The notes beneath the pieces are model-generated. The model was not told the DNA's origin and made no database searches. It saw nothing but the letters and a program-made list of their open reading frames with translations. 64,000 nt of DNA from Winogradskya humida (GTDB lineage: Bacteria > Actinomycetota > Actinomycetes > Mycobacteriales > Micromonosporaceae). Positions 50,326-59,327 of this stretch are shown here, one piece after another. The translations under genes were made by a program, and so were the position numbers. The stretch spans positions 1 through 64,000 of the forward strand of contig NZ_BOMN01000101.1 of assembly GCF_016862215.1 (NCBI RefSeq), written 5' to 3'. Every line of letters starts with the position of its first letter. Position 1 is the stretch's first letter.

Positions 50326-51288
50326 ATGACCGCTGCCCGACCCGATCTTCTGATTATCGGCGCCGGAGTATCAGGCATGACCACCGCGGTGCGACTGGCC
50401 GAGGACGCGAGCCACCCACGCGTACGCGTGGTGGCCGAACATCGGCCCGAACGCAGCACCTCGGCGTCGGCCGGCGCCATCTGGGATCCTATCTACGCCA
50501 GCCATCCCGACGTTCCTCTCTGGAGTATGTACACGTACGCCGTGCTGCGTGACCTGGAAACCGCCGGGCGCCCCGAGGTCCGCCTCGTCGACGGCGTGGA
50601 GGCGTCACGCCGGGAGATCCGCACCCCCGCATGGGCAACGAACCTGCCGGGTTTCCGGGAATGCACTCGCGCGGAACTCCCCGCCGGTTTCCTCAGCGGA
50701 TGGCGTTATCGGGCACCCATTGTCGACATGCCGGCGTACCTGAAATATCTTGAAAATCGCTTCCTGGCCGCCGGCGGAATGATCGAGGCCGGCCGTTTCG
50801 AATCACTCGACCAGGCCCTGGACCGCGCCCCGATCGTCATCAACTGCAGCGGCATCGGCGCCCGCGAACTCGTCCCCGATCCCACGGTCGAGCCGATCCG
50901 CGGTCAGCTGGTCGCAGTCCGGAATCCGGGCGTCACCGAGTTCTTCGCCGAGCACACCGACGAACTCGACGAGATGACCTATCTGCTTCCACAGGGTGAC
51001 GTGCTGCTGCTGGGCGGGAATGCCGACAAGGGCCGCGACGACCCCGTTCCGGATCTGGCGGTCGCGCGGGGGATCATCGAACGCTGCGTGTCGGTGCTGC
51101 CGGAGATCGCCGGCGCGGAGATCCTTGGGCATCGGGTCGGCATCCGGCCCCAGCGTGACCAGATCCGGGTCGAGCGGGTTGATGGCGGCGGCGGGCGGGT
51201 GCTGGTGCACAACTACGGCCACAGCGGCGCGGGGGTCAGCTTGTCCTGGGGTTGCGCCGAGGCTGTTGCGGCCCTGGCCCTCGGGTAA
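50326..51288 (+). CDS. FAD-dependent D-amino-acid oxidase-like protein
   Basis: A 320-residue DAAO-family flavoprotein. The FAD loop is LLIIGAGVSGMTTAVRLAED (GAGVSG at 12-17). The C-terminal motifs GIRPQRDQIRVE (about 274-285) and HNYGHSGAGVSLSWGCAEA (about 297-315) are diagnostic for DAAO/DASPO. It oxidises D-amino acids to 2-oxo acids with release of ammonia and H2O2; a peroxisomal-type targeting signal is absent, as expected. Why it sits next to the SCO2521-like island is not clear. Confidence 0.92.
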   Translation: MTAARPDLLIIGAGVSGMTTAVRLAEDASHPRVRVVAEHRPERSTSASAGAIWDPIYASHPDVPLWSMYTYAVLRDLETAGRPEVRLVDGVEASRREIRTPAWATNLPGFRECTRAELPAGFLSGWRYRAPIVDMPAYLKYLENRFLAAGGMIEAGRFESLDQALDRAPIVINCSGIGARELVPDPTVEPIRGQLVAVRNPGVTEFFAEHTDELDEMTYLLPQGDVLLLGGNADKGRDDPVPDLAVARGIIERCVSVLPEIAGAEILGHRVGIRPQRDQIRVERVDGGGGRVLVHNYGHSGAGVSLSWGCAEAVAALALG

Positions 51289-51936
51289 CGGCGCTCGGTC
51301 GGGATCGCTGGGCCGCCCACGCCTCAGAGCGCTCGGATCGGGCCGCTCGGGAACGGCCGCCCGGAACCGCCGCCCGGAACCGCCGCTCGGGAACGGCCGC
51401 TCGGAACCGCCGCTCGGGAACGGCCGCTCGGAACCGCCGCGTTGGTCTGGCCCGCTCGGGTCGGGGCGCCCGGCCACACTTGATCGAAATGCCTGACCTG
51501 AGCGTCTGCTCGGCTCGGCTCGGCGCGGCAGGGCGCTGGGATCCGTCAGTCGGTCGGGTTGGCGGTGGAGGCACTCGCGCGGCAGGCAGGCGCGGGGTCG
51601 GAGCGGTTGGGGATGGTGGCGCCCGGTTGGGTTGGTCTGCCGGACGGGCGCAGTTGGGACGTTCGGGCGGGGGTGCCCCTGGCAGCCTTCTCGTGGAGAC
51701 CTGAGTCAACGTGGCGTCAACTGCAGCTGCGGCCCCTGCAGATCGCTGCCGCAGCTGCGGTGCCGCTGCAGATCGCGGCCGCAGTGCAGATAGCGGCCGC
51801 CGTACCGTGCAGCGCAAATCCCGGACGCGGTACAGACAGCAGCCGCCGTGCGATGCGGATCGCGGGGGCGTCGATGGCGAAGGACGTCAGGGGCAGGGAG
51901 ACGGGGCAGCGCGGCATGCTCGCGTGGGGTGTGGGG
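51289..51936. other. Gene-free spacer with GC-rich short repeats
   Basis: No credible gene. From 51344 to about 51440 a ~27-bp alternating pattern, CTCGGGAACGGCCGCTCGG and CTCGGAACCGCCG, repeats. It resembles the sequence across the oxidase stop codon (CTCGGGTAACGGCGCTCGG at 51275-51293). From 51715 to 51830 CTGCAGATCGC-type units repeat. Open frames in this stretch are monotonous and change with the repeats. Confidence 0.6.
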
Positions 51937-53025
51937 TTAGGTCCAGGTGATCTGCAGGGGCAGGCCGGTGAAGGTGGCGTAGGGGGTGAGGGCGGTTTCG
52001 GCGCGTTTGCGGGTGGCTGGTTTCAGGGGGACCAGCGGGATGATCTCGACGGCGGCGGCTTTTTTGGTGAGGGTGCGTTTCCAGGTGGCGGCGACTCGGC
52101 CGTTTTCGATGAGGGTGGATTGGAAGATGCCGTTGCCGCCGGGGACGACGGCTTCGAAGTGGGCGGGGTCGAGGAGCATGGTGCGGTCTTTGTAGCCGAG
52201 CATGTATTCGTCGAAGCCGGGGAGGGCTGCCCAGTCGTCGAGGGGGGCGGGGTCGGGCTCCAGGAGGGTGGGGTCGGCGTACATCGTGGTGGTTTCGACG
52301 GTGAGCGGGGTGAGGGCGGGGCCGGCGAGGGTGATGGCTTTTTTCGAGTCGGTGAGGGTGAGGCCGGTCCAGCGGGCGAGGTCGTGGACGGTGGCGGGGC
52401 CGTGGCTGCGGAAGTAACGGTGGGCGATCAGGGCGAGGGCTTCGTCGCGGGTGGGGCGGTGGGGGGACGGGACCCATTCGTCGAGCAGGACGAAGGTCTG
52501 GTCCTTGCCGCGGTGGGGGGCTATGCACGTGACGCCGCGCTGGGCTGCGTACCACAGGAGGTGGTAGCCGCGTTGGCCGGTGACCTCGATGCCGCCGTCG
52601 GTGAGGGTGGCCAGGCACTCGGCTCGCGTCAGTCTTTTTCCGCCCTGCAGGGCGGTGGCGAGGATGTCGACGGCCTGGTCGACGGTCTTCTCGGTGAGGC
52701 CGAGGGTCTCGCGGCGTTTGGCGGCGCCGGCGAGGGCGCGCACGCCCATCAGGTCGAGCATCCAGTGGGCGTCAGCGGGCGGGACGAGGTGCACGGTGCC
52801 GCGCATGGGCCAGGTGCGGATGGCTTCGCGGCGCTCGAGGGCGGCGTCGATGTCGGCGCGGGTGGAGCCGGGGAGGCGGACGCCGAGGGACCAGAGGCCG
52901 CTGGCCATGTCCTGGGCCTGCATCGCGCCGAACCACTCGACGATCCCGGCGACGCTGGTCAGCCGCTTCTCAGGGGTGAGCAGCAGGCTGCGCATGCGCA
53001 CGGCGAGCGCCGTTTTCAGGTCCAC
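51937..53025 (-). CDS. Winged-helix DNA-binding protein of the AlkZ/YcaQ (HTH_42) superfamily
   Basis: A 362-residue member of the HTH_42 superfamily, whose characterised members (AlkZ, YcaQ) are DNA glycosylases that remove alkylated or crosslinked bases. The N-terminal phrase VEWFGAMQAQDMASGLWSLG contains a QAQ at the position of the catalytic QxQ motif. The RTWPMRGTVHLVPPADAHWM segment and the GFDEYMLGYKDR segment near residue 270 are typical. It is probably involved in repair or self-resistance. The start is ATG 53025. Confidence 0.85.
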   Translation of the reverse strand: MDLKTALAVRMRSLLLTPEKRLTSVAGIVEWFGAMQAQDMASGLWSLGVRLPGSTRADIDAALERREAIRTWPMRGTVHLVPPADAHWMLDLMGVRALAGAAKRRETLGLTEKTVDQAVDILATALQGGKRLTRAECLATLTDGGIEVTGQRGYHLLWYAAQRGVTCIAPHRGKDQTFVLLDEWVPSPHRPTRDEALALIAHRYFRSHGPATVHDLARWTGLTLTDSKKAITLAGPALTPLTVETTTMYADPTLLEPDPAPLDDWAALPGFDEYMLGYKDRTMLLDPAHFEAVVPGGNGIFQSTLIENGRVAATWKRTLTKKAAAVEIIPLVPLKPATRKRAETALTPYATFTGLPLQITWT

Positions 53026-53075
53026 GAAAAGCAGCTTAGGGCGGCCCTACGACAAAAATAGGACCGCCCGGAGGA

Positions 53076-54707
53076 TCAACGGCCGCGTTGCGTGCGATAA
53101 CGCCCGATCAGCGCGTCGGTCGAGGAGTCGCTGCTGCCCGTTGCGAAAGAATCGCCGGTGAGCAGGGGGGCGAGCTGGTTGGCCATGACCTTGCCGAGCT
53201 CGACGCCCCACTGGTCGAAGGAGTTGATCTCCCAGATGACGCCCTGGGTGAACGTGATGTGCTCGTAGAGGGCGATGAGCTGGCCGAGCACCGACGGTGT
53301 CAGCTTCTCGGAGAGGATCGTGGTGGTCGGGTGGTTGCCCGGCATGACCTTGTGCGCCACGATCGCGGCGGCGACGCCCTCGGCCTCGATCTGCTCCGCG
53401 GTGCGGCCGAACGCGAGCGCGCCGGTCTGGGCGAAGAAGTTCGACATGAAGAGATCGTGCATCTCGCCGGTGTCGTGGTTGGGCACGCTGAAGCCGATGA
53501 AGTCCGCCGGGATCAGCTTGGTGCCCTGGTGGATCAGCTGGTAGAACGCGTGCTGGCCGTTGGTGCCGGGCTCGCCCCAGAACACCTCGCCGGTCTGGAA
53601 CTCGACCGCGGAGCCGTCCAGGCGCACGTGCTTGCCGTTGCTCTCCATGGTCAGCTGCTGCAGGTACGCGGCGAAGCGGTGCAGGTACTGCGAGTAGGGC
53701 AGCACGGCGTGCGACTGGGCGCCGAGGAACGTGTCGTACCAGACGTTGAGCAGGCCGAGCAGGGCCGGCACGTTCTGCTCGAGCGGCGTGTTGAGGAAGT
53801 GCTGGTCGACGACGTGGTAGCCGTCGAGCAGCTCGCCGAACTGCTCCTTGCCGATCGCGATCATGACCGAGAGGCCGACCGCGGACGGCAGCGAGTAACG
53901 CCCGCCGACCCAGTCCCAGAAGCCGAACATGTTGGCGGTGTCGATGCCGAAGCCGGACACCTTCTGCGCGTTGGTGCTGACCGCGACGAAGTGCTTGGCG
54001 ACCGCGGAGTCGTCACCGCCGAGACCCGCGAGCAGCCAGTTGCGCGCCTCGGTGGCGTTGGTCAGCGTCTCCTGGGTGCCGAAGGTCTTGGAGACGATGA
54101 CGAACAGCGTGCTCGCCGGGTCGAGGTCGTGGGTCTTCTCATACAGGTCCGTCGGGTCGATGTTCGACACGAAACGGCATTCGATGCCCTGCTGCGCGTA
54201 CGCCTTGAGCGCCTCGTACGCCATGACCGGGCCGAGGTCGGAGCCGCCGATGCCGATGTTGACGACCGTCTTGATGCGCTCGCCGGTAGCGCCCAGCCAC
54301 TCGCCCGAGCGGACCTTGTCGCTGAACGCGCCCATCCGGTCGAGGACCTCGTGCACGTCGGCGACGACGTCCTGGCCGTCGACGACCAGCGTGGCGTCGC
54401 GCGGCAGGCGCAGCGCGGTGTGCAGAACCGCCCGGTCCTCGGTCACGTTGATGTGCTCGCCGGCGAACATCGCCGCGGTGCGCTCACGCAGCTTCGCCCT
54501 GCCGGCGAGCGCGATCAGCGCGCTGAGCACCTCGTCGGTGACGAGGTTCTTGCTGTAGTCCACGTAGAGGTCGGCGACCTGGGCGGTGAGCCGCTCGCCG
54601 CGCCGTGGGTCGCTCTCGAACAGCTCGCGCAGGTGCACGCTCGAGAATTTCTCGGCGTGCCCCTGCACAGCCTGCCATTCGGCGCTGTCGGAAACGTGTT
54701 CGCTCAT
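53076..54707 (-). CDS. pgi: Glucose-6-phosphate isomerase
   Basis: A 543-residue enzyme of the long, classical form, interconverting glucose-6-P and fructose-6-P. Signatures: IGGSDLGPVMAYEALK, GGRYSLPSAVGLSVMIAIG and the C-terminal INSFDQWGVELGKVMANQLA. The active-site Glu lies in WGEPGTNGQHAFYQL, with the ring-opening His downstream in HDLFM. It has the normal length and appears intact. The gene stands alone between other minus-strand genes. Confidence 0.97.
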   Translation of the reverse strand: MSEHVSDSAEWQAVQGHAEKFSSVHLRELFESDPRRGERLTAQVADLYVDYSKNLVTDEVLSALIALAGRAKLRERTAAMFAGEHINVTEDRAVLHTALRLPRDATLVVDGQDVVADVHEVLDRMGAFSDKVRSGEWLGATGERIKTVVNIGIGGSDLGPVMAYEALKAYAQQGIECRFVSNIDPTDLYEKTHDLDPASTLFVIVSKTFGTQETLTNATEARNWLLAGLGGDDSAVAKHFVAVSTNAQKVSGFGIDTANMFGFWDWVGGRYSLPSAVGLSVMIAIGKEQFGELLDGYHVVDQHFLNTPLEQNVPALLGLLNVWYDTFLGAQSHAVLPYSQYLHRFAAYLQQLTMESNGKHVRLDGSAVEFQTGEVFWGEPGTNGQHAFYQLIHQGTKLIPADFIGFSVPNHDTGEMHDLFMSNFFAQTGALAFGRTAEQIEAEGVAAAIVAHKVMPGNHPTTTILSEKLTPSVLGQLIALYEHITFTQGVIWEINSFDQWGVELGKVMANQLAPLLTGDSFATGSSDSSTDALIGRYRTQRGR

Positions 54708-54837
54708 TGCCTTTTGACTCCCGCCTGAACCGAACTATCGGTGCCATCGTGGCACGGATCGACGCCCCCCGCCGTGCATCTCGGAGGGCGAGACCTGTCA
54801 CAGAGAGCAGAACGGGCCGGCGGGCCGAACGGATCAT

Positions 54838-55203
54838 TCAGAACGAGTACGGCCCGAAGCGCCCCCACGCGACGAATGCGGACAGCAGCAGGAGCACCAC
54901 GTTGGGCGCGAGGGCCTGGAATTCCTTGCGCCGGGCATGCACCACGATCGCACCGATCATCATGAGCACCAGGCCGGTGGCGGCGAGCGGGACGAAGATC
55001 GGGGCGATATCGAGCACGGCGGGCAGGATGAGCCCGATCGCGGCGAGGATCTCCAGCCCGCCGATGACCTTGGGCGGGAAGTCGTCGACCCAGCCCATGC
55101 CGGCACCCTTGAGCGCTTCCTTGTCCCGGAGGACCTTCATGGAGCCGGCGGCGAGGAACGCGGCCGCCAGCAGCCCGGCGACGATCCAGAGGGCGATGTT
55201 CAT
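54838..55203 (-). CDS. DoxX family membrane protein
   Basis: A 121-residue four-helix membrane protein: IALWIVAGLLAAAFLAAGSM, a FPPKVIGGLEILAAIGLILP helix, VPLAATGLVLMMIGAIVVHA and a fourth helix NVVLLLLSAFVAWGRF. It belongs to the DoxX-like group, often linked to redox or thiol stress. It is divergent from a MarR gene with TTGAA-type dyads between. Confidence 0.9.
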   Translation of the reverse strand: MNIALWIVAGLLAAAFLAAGSMKVLRDKEALKGAGMGWVDDFPPKVIGGLEILAAIGLILPAVLDIAPIFVPLAATGLVLMMIGAIVVHARRKEFQALAPNVVLLLLSAFVAWGRFGPYSF

Positions 55204-55224
55204 GGGGGATGGCCTCTCGATGAG

Positions 55225-55268
55225 TTGAACGTTCCAGTGAACGTAGCGGTTCGCGGTTGAATGTTCAA
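55225..55268. promoter_or_regulatory. Two TTGAA-N2-TTCAA dyads between DoxX and MarR genes
   Basis: TTGAATGTTCAA (55257-55268) is a perfect dyad with a 2-bp centre. TTGAACGTTCCA (55225-55236) is the same with one mismatch. The centres are 32 bp apart, about three turns. Position between the divergent genes makes the MarR protein the likely ligand. Confidence 0.65.
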
Positions 55269-55286
55269 GTCAGCTACGATCGGGCG

Positions 55287-55763
55287 GTGGCCGAGGACGT
55301 GAACTGGTTGGACAGCGAGCAGTTGCAGTCGTGGATGACCTTCATGGGGCTGCTGGTCGTGCTCCCCGGCGAGCTCGACAGCCGGATGCAACGCCAGGCG
55401 GGCATCACCAACTTCGAGTACACCGTCATGGCCGGCCTGTCCGAGGCACCCGGGCGCACCCTGCGGATCAGCGTGCTCGCCCAGTTCGCCCAGGGCTCGC
55501 TGTCCCGGCTGTCGCACCTGATCAAGCGGCTGGAGAAACAGGGCTGGGTCCGCCGCGAGCCCGACCCGCTGGACGGCCGCTACACCAACGCCATCCTCAC
55601 CGACGCCGGCTTCGCGAAGGTCGTCGAGACCGCCCCCGGGCACGTCGGCGCCGTCCGTGAGCTGGTCATCGACGCCGTCACCCCGGCACAGCTGCGCAGC
55701 CTCGGCGAGATCAGCGGCCGCATCCTGCGCGGCATCCACCCCGACGGCGACTGCCCCCTGTGA
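55287..55763 (+). CDS. MarR family transcriptional regulator
   Basis: 158 residues from GTG 55287. An open frame reaches back to a TTG at 55257, but that codon lies inside the operator. The winged helix contains ISVLAQFAQGSLSRLSHLIK and the wing DPLDGRYTNAILTDAGF. MarR dimers usually release DNA on binding phenolics or on oxidation. It is divergent from the DoxX gene and probably represses it and itself. Confidence 0.88.
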   Translation: MAEDVNWLDSEQLQSWMTFMGLLVVLPGELDSRMQRQAGITNFEYTVMAGLSEAPGRTLRISVLAQFAQGSLSRLSHLIKRLEKQGWVRREPDPLDGRYTNAILTDAGFAKVVETAPGHVGAVRELVIDAVTPAQLRSLGEISGRILRGIHPDGDCPL

Positions 55764-55832
55764 TCCACGCCTCATAGAGGCCACACAGAACGGACACAGA
55801 AGCTCGCCAGGCGCCGTCGCGAAGGTAAGCGC

Positions 55833-57935
55833 ATGACGACGTTGATGGACCGTCCGGCCACCACACCCGAGGAAGCGGCGCCGAGGCACCGCCACCGCCG
55901 CGGGCCCGGATGGGAGAAGATCGCCCTCGGTGTCCTGCTGGCCGGCACCGCCGTGCTCTACCTCTGGAACCTCTCCGCCTCCGGATGGGGCAACAGCTTC
56001 TACGCCGCCGCCGCGCAGGCCGGCGCGCAGAGCTGGAAGGCCTGGCTGTTCGGCTCGCTCGACGCGGGCAACGCCATCACCGTCGACAAACCCCCCGCGG
56101 CGATGTGGGTGATGGGCCTGTCCGCGCGCATCTTCGGCGTCAACAGCTGGTCGATCCTCGCCCCGCAGGCCCTCATGGGCGTGGCGTCGGTCTACCTGGT
56201 CTACGCGAGCGTCAAGCGCTGGTTCGGACCGGTCGCCGGGCTGCTCGGGGGTGCGGCGCTCGCGCTGACCCCGGTCGCGGTGCTGATGTTCCGCTTCGAC
56301 AACCCCGACGCGCTGCTGGTGCTGTTGATGACCGCCGGGGCGTACACCACGATCCGGGCCGTGGAAAAGGCCTCCTGGAAGTGGCTCGCCCTGACCGGTG
56401 TCCTGCTCGGCTTCGGCTTCCTCACCAAGATGATGCAGGCGTTCCTGGTCCTGCCGGCGTTCGCCCTGGTCTACCTCGTCGCCGCCCCGACCGGCATCGG
56501 CAAGCGCATCCGCGACCTGCTCATCTCCGGTCTCGCCCTGCTCGTCTCGGCGGGCTGGTTCGTCGCCCTGGTCTCGCTCTGGCCCGCGTCGTCGCGGCCC
56601 TTCATCGCCGGCTCCACCAACAACACGCTGTGGGAACTCGCCATCGGCTACAACGGCCTCGGCCGCATCCTCGGCGGCTCCGGCAACGGGGGCGGCGGCG
56701 GAGGTGGCGGCCAGAACACCAGCTTCGGCGGCGCCACCGGCATCGGCCGGCTCTTCGGCTCCTCGATGGGCCTCGAAATCTCCTGGCTGCTCCCCGCCGC
56801 CCTGATCGCCATGATCGCCGTCCTCGCGATGACCTGGCGCGCCCCCCGCACCGACCGGGCCCGCGCCGCGGCCATCCTGTGGGGCGGCTGGATCCTGGTC
56901 ACCGGCATCACGTTCTCGTGGATGAGCGGCACGATCCACCCGTACTACACGGTCGCCCTCGCCCCCGGCATCGCCGCGATGGTCGCCGTCGGCGGTCGCG
57001 TCCTCTGGCTCTACCGCGCCGCCCTCGCCGCCCGCCTCACCCTCGCCGCGATGATCCTCGGCACGGCCGTCTGGGGCTGGGTCCTGCTCGGCCGCAGCGA
57101 CTGGCTGCCGGCCCTGCGCTGGATCACCCTGGTCGCCGGCGTGATCGCCGCGGTCGCCCTGGTCATCAACTTCAGCCCCCTCAAGGCCCGCAAGCTCGCG
57201 GTCGTCGCGGTCCTGGCCGGCGTTCTGTCAGCCGGAGCGGGCAGCGCGGCCTGGGCGACGGCCACGGTCGGCGAGGCGCACACCGGCAGCATCCCCACCT
57301 CGGGACCGGCCTCGGCGAGCGGCGGCGGCATGGGCGGCTTCGGCGGCGGTGGGACCGGTGGTCCCGGTGGTCAGCGACCTTCCGCCAATTCTTCGGGTAC
57401 GCAGTCAGGCGACGACGCCACCGAAGGCTCCACATCCGCTCCGTCCGGCTCCTCGTCGGGCTCCTCGTCGGATGATGCTGCGGCGGACGGCGGTGCGACG
57501 CAGGACGATGCTGCAGCCGGCGGCGCGACCGAGGACGGTGCCACTACCGGCGGCGGGCGGACGGGTGGTGGCGGCATGGGTGGTCAGAGCACCAACAGCG
57601 AGCTGACCGCCGCGCTGAAGGCAACCACCACCAAGTGGGCGGCGGCCGTCAGCGGAGCCACCTCGGCAGCCGACCTCGAACTGGCCAGCGGCACCTCGGT
57701 CATCGCCCTCGGCGGCTGGAACGGCAGCGACCCCTCCCCCACCCTCGCCCAGTTCAAGGCCTACGTCGCCGCCGGCCAGATCACCTACTTCATCTCCGGC
57801 GGCGGCATGGGTGGAGGCGGCGGCCAGGGCGGCACCGCCACCGAAACCTCCCAGATCGCCACCTGGGTCTCCGAGAACTACACGGCCACCACGGTCGGCG
57901 GCACCACGGTCTACAACCTGACCACCGCCAACTGA
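55833..57935 (+). CDS. Glycosyltransferase family 39 (PMT/ArnT-like) membrane protein
   Basis: 700 residues. Ten or more membrane helices occupy about 25-470, with the actinobacterial GT39 pattern GWGNSFYAAAAQAGAQSWKA and SLDAGNAITVDKPPAAMWVM. It would transfer a sugar from a lipid-phosphate donor to a target outside the membrane. From about 480 a 110-residue Gly/Ser/Asp low-complexity linker leads to a C-terminal soluble domain (LKATTTKWAAAVSGATSAAD ... FKAYVAAGQITYFISGGGMG). A GC-rich Gly run also interrupts the loop near residue 285. The linker length is probably variable between strains. Confidence 0.88.
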   Translation: MTTLMDRPATTPEEAAPRHRHRRGPGWEKIALGVLLAGTAVLYLWNLSASGWGNSFYAAAAQAGAQSWKAWLFGSLDAGNAITVDKPPAAMWVMGLSARIFGVNSWSILAPQALMGVASVYLVYASVKRWFGPVAGLLGGAALALTPVAVLMFRFDNPDALLVLLMTAGAYTTIRAVEKASWKWLALTGVLLGFGFLTKMMQAFLVLPAFALVYLVAAPTGIGKRIRDLLISGLALLVSAGWFVALVSLWPASSRPFIAGSTNNTLWELAIGYNGLGRILGGSGNGGGGGGGGQNTSFGGATGIGRLFGSSMGLEISWLLPAALIAMIAVLAMTWRAPRTDRARAAAILWGGWILVTGITFSWMSGTIHPYYTVALAPGIAAMVAVGGRVLWLYRAALAARLTLAAMILGTAVWGWVLLGRSDWLPALRWITLVAGVIAAVALVINFSPLKARKLAVVAVLAGVLSAGAGSAAWATATVGEAHTGSIPTSGPASASGGGMGGFGGGGTGGPGGQRPSANSSGTQSGDDATEGSTSAPSGSSSGSSSDDAAADGGATQDDAAAGGATEDGATTGGGRTGGGGMGGQSTNSELTAALKATTTKWAAAVSGATSAADLELASGTSVIALGGWNGSDPSPTLAQFKAYVAAGQITYFISGGGMGGGGGQGGTATETSQIATWVSENYTATTVGGTTVYNLTTAN

Positions 57936-57948
57936 TCCACCCCCTGTG

Positions 57949-57978
57949 GCCCCGCACCCCTCATCGGGTGCGGGGCTT
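57949..57978. terminator. Bidirectional hairpin terminator
   Basis: GCCCCGCACCC pairs perfectly with GGGTGCGGGGC across a 6-nt loop, 14 nt after the GT39 stop codon and 18 nt from the stop of the convergent gene. The T-run is short (TT). Confidence 0.75.
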
Positions 57979-57995
57979 CGCCGTGTCCGGGAGAG

Positions 57996-59306
57996 TCAGG
58001 CGTTGCGGACCTGGGCGGTGCATTTCTTGTCCACCTCCGGCCACGGCTTGCCGAACGCCGAGCGGGAAGCGCCGTCCATGCCCGTGCCGTTCTGGATCGC
58101 TCCCTGGAAGAACGCGAGCGTCGGCTCCTTGCCGTAACGCTGGAAAAGGCAGTTCAGCGCGTAGTAGCCGACCGCGTAGCGCCCGCTGGCGTCGCTGGTC
58201 GTCGCGTCGCGGGCGGGTGGGGTGACCACGACCGTGGTGAGTTCGTGCCGGCTGAGGAAGCGGTGCAGGGCCGCCTTGTTGTCGCGGTCCGACGCCCCGG
58301 CTGCCTGCTGGTCGACGTAATCAGCCATGCCCTCGACCAGCCACCACACGTCGCGCCTGCCGTAGTAGTCGTTGGAGCGCAGCGTGGACACGTGGGCCAG
58401 CTCGTGGCGCAGCAGGACGTCCGTGAAGCTCGAGGTCAGCTGGTCGGCGTGGATCTCGACCTCGATCCGGTCGCGGGCCGTCGGGTAGGCGGTGCCCGCC
58501 ACCCAGCTGCCCGGGTAGCCGCAGTACCAGAGCCGCTCCGAGCGGGCGTCGGAGACGAACACCCGGTAGCGGTCGACCGTGCCGGAACCGACCTTGTAGC
58601 GGTCAGCGAGCGCGGCGGCGGCCTCAGCCCGGCGGGACAGGTCCGCGAGCCGCCCCCGGTACTGCAGCGGAACCGCCACCAGGGTGCGCTTGCCGACCTG
58701 GGCGACCAGCTCCGTCGTCTCCCACGGGCGGGTGAAGAGGGTGGGCTGGGTGGAACAGTCGAAGCAGTACGAATCGCGGTCGTGAACCTTGAGCGCGACG
58801 AGCTCGACGCCCGTCGCGGTCTCCTTCCACTCGGAGTCGAGCACGGCCTCGTCGACGGTGCAGTCCTTCTCCACGAGGCAGATGTCGGCGAGGTGGACGA
58901 CCCGCCAGGACCCGGGCTTGCCGGCGATCGCGAACGGCTGGCCGTCGACGCGCTGGTCGAAGCGGGTCACCCGCAGCGCTCGAAGGGTCCGGAAGCGGCG
59001 CTGCAGCTCGGCCCTCAGGGTCTTGTTACCGGGCTGCGCGTGGGTGGCGAAACGGTCGAAGTCCCCGGCGAGCAGTCCCGCGGTCTGGTCACGCAACGCC
59101 GCAGCGGCCTCCTGCGTCACCCACTCCTGGTGCGCGGAGGTCGGCGCCCCCGCGGTCGGTCTCGGCAGGGACGCCGGGACCACGACGGTCGAGGGCGCCG
59201 CCGCAGCCGGCGCCGGGGTGTTCTCAGAGGGCCACAAGACGACCGTCGCCACGCCGGAAGCGAGCACGACGACGATCCCCAGGGTCCACAGCAGACGCGA
59301 TTTCAT
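57996..59306 (-). CDS. Membrane-anchored gluzincin-like metallopeptidase
   Basis: 436 residues: an N-terminal signal-anchor helix (LLWTLGIVVVLASGVATVVL), a Pro/Ala linker, a domain of about 170 residues, then a putative peptidase domain. HELAH (301-305) provides two His ligands and the catalytic Glu302. WWLVEGMADY, 20 residues on, offers Glu325 as the third ligand, the gluzincin arrangement of peptidase MA-like proteins. It would act outside the membrane. The specific target is unknown. Confidence 0.78.
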   Translation of the reverse strand: MKSRLLWTLGIVVVLASGVATVVLWPSENTPAPAAAAPSTVVVPASLPRPTAGAPTSAHQEWVTQEAAAALRDQTAGLLAGDFDRFATHAQPGNKTLRAELQRRFRTLRALRVTRFDQRVDGQPFAIAGKPGSWRVVHLADICLVEKDCTVDEAVLDSEWKETATGVELVALKVHDRDSYCFDCSTQPTLFTRPWETTELVAQVGKRTLVAVPLQYRGRLADLSRRAEAAAALADRYKVGSGTVDRYRVFVSDARSERLWYCGYPGSWVAGTAYPTARDRIEVEIHADQLTSSFTDVLLRHELAHVSTLRSNDYYGRRDVWWLVEGMADYVDQQAAGASDRDNKAALHRFLSRHELTTVVVTPPARDATTSDASGRYAVGYYALNCLFQRYGKEPTLAFFQGAIQNGTGMDGASRSAFGKPWPEVDKKCTAQVRNA

Positions 59307-59327
59307 CGACCGGGAGCATAGCGGCGG

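Noticed and set aside
51715..51830. CTGCAGATCGC repeats as copies of the 3' end of the winged-helix gene
   Set aside because: The match is short, palindromic (CTGCAG, GATC) and in the opposite orientation, so chance is likely.
55257..55286. TTG 55257 as start of the MarR gene
   Set aside because: It lies within the perfect operator dyad and has no ribosome binding site; GTG 55287 gives a normal MarR N-terminus.
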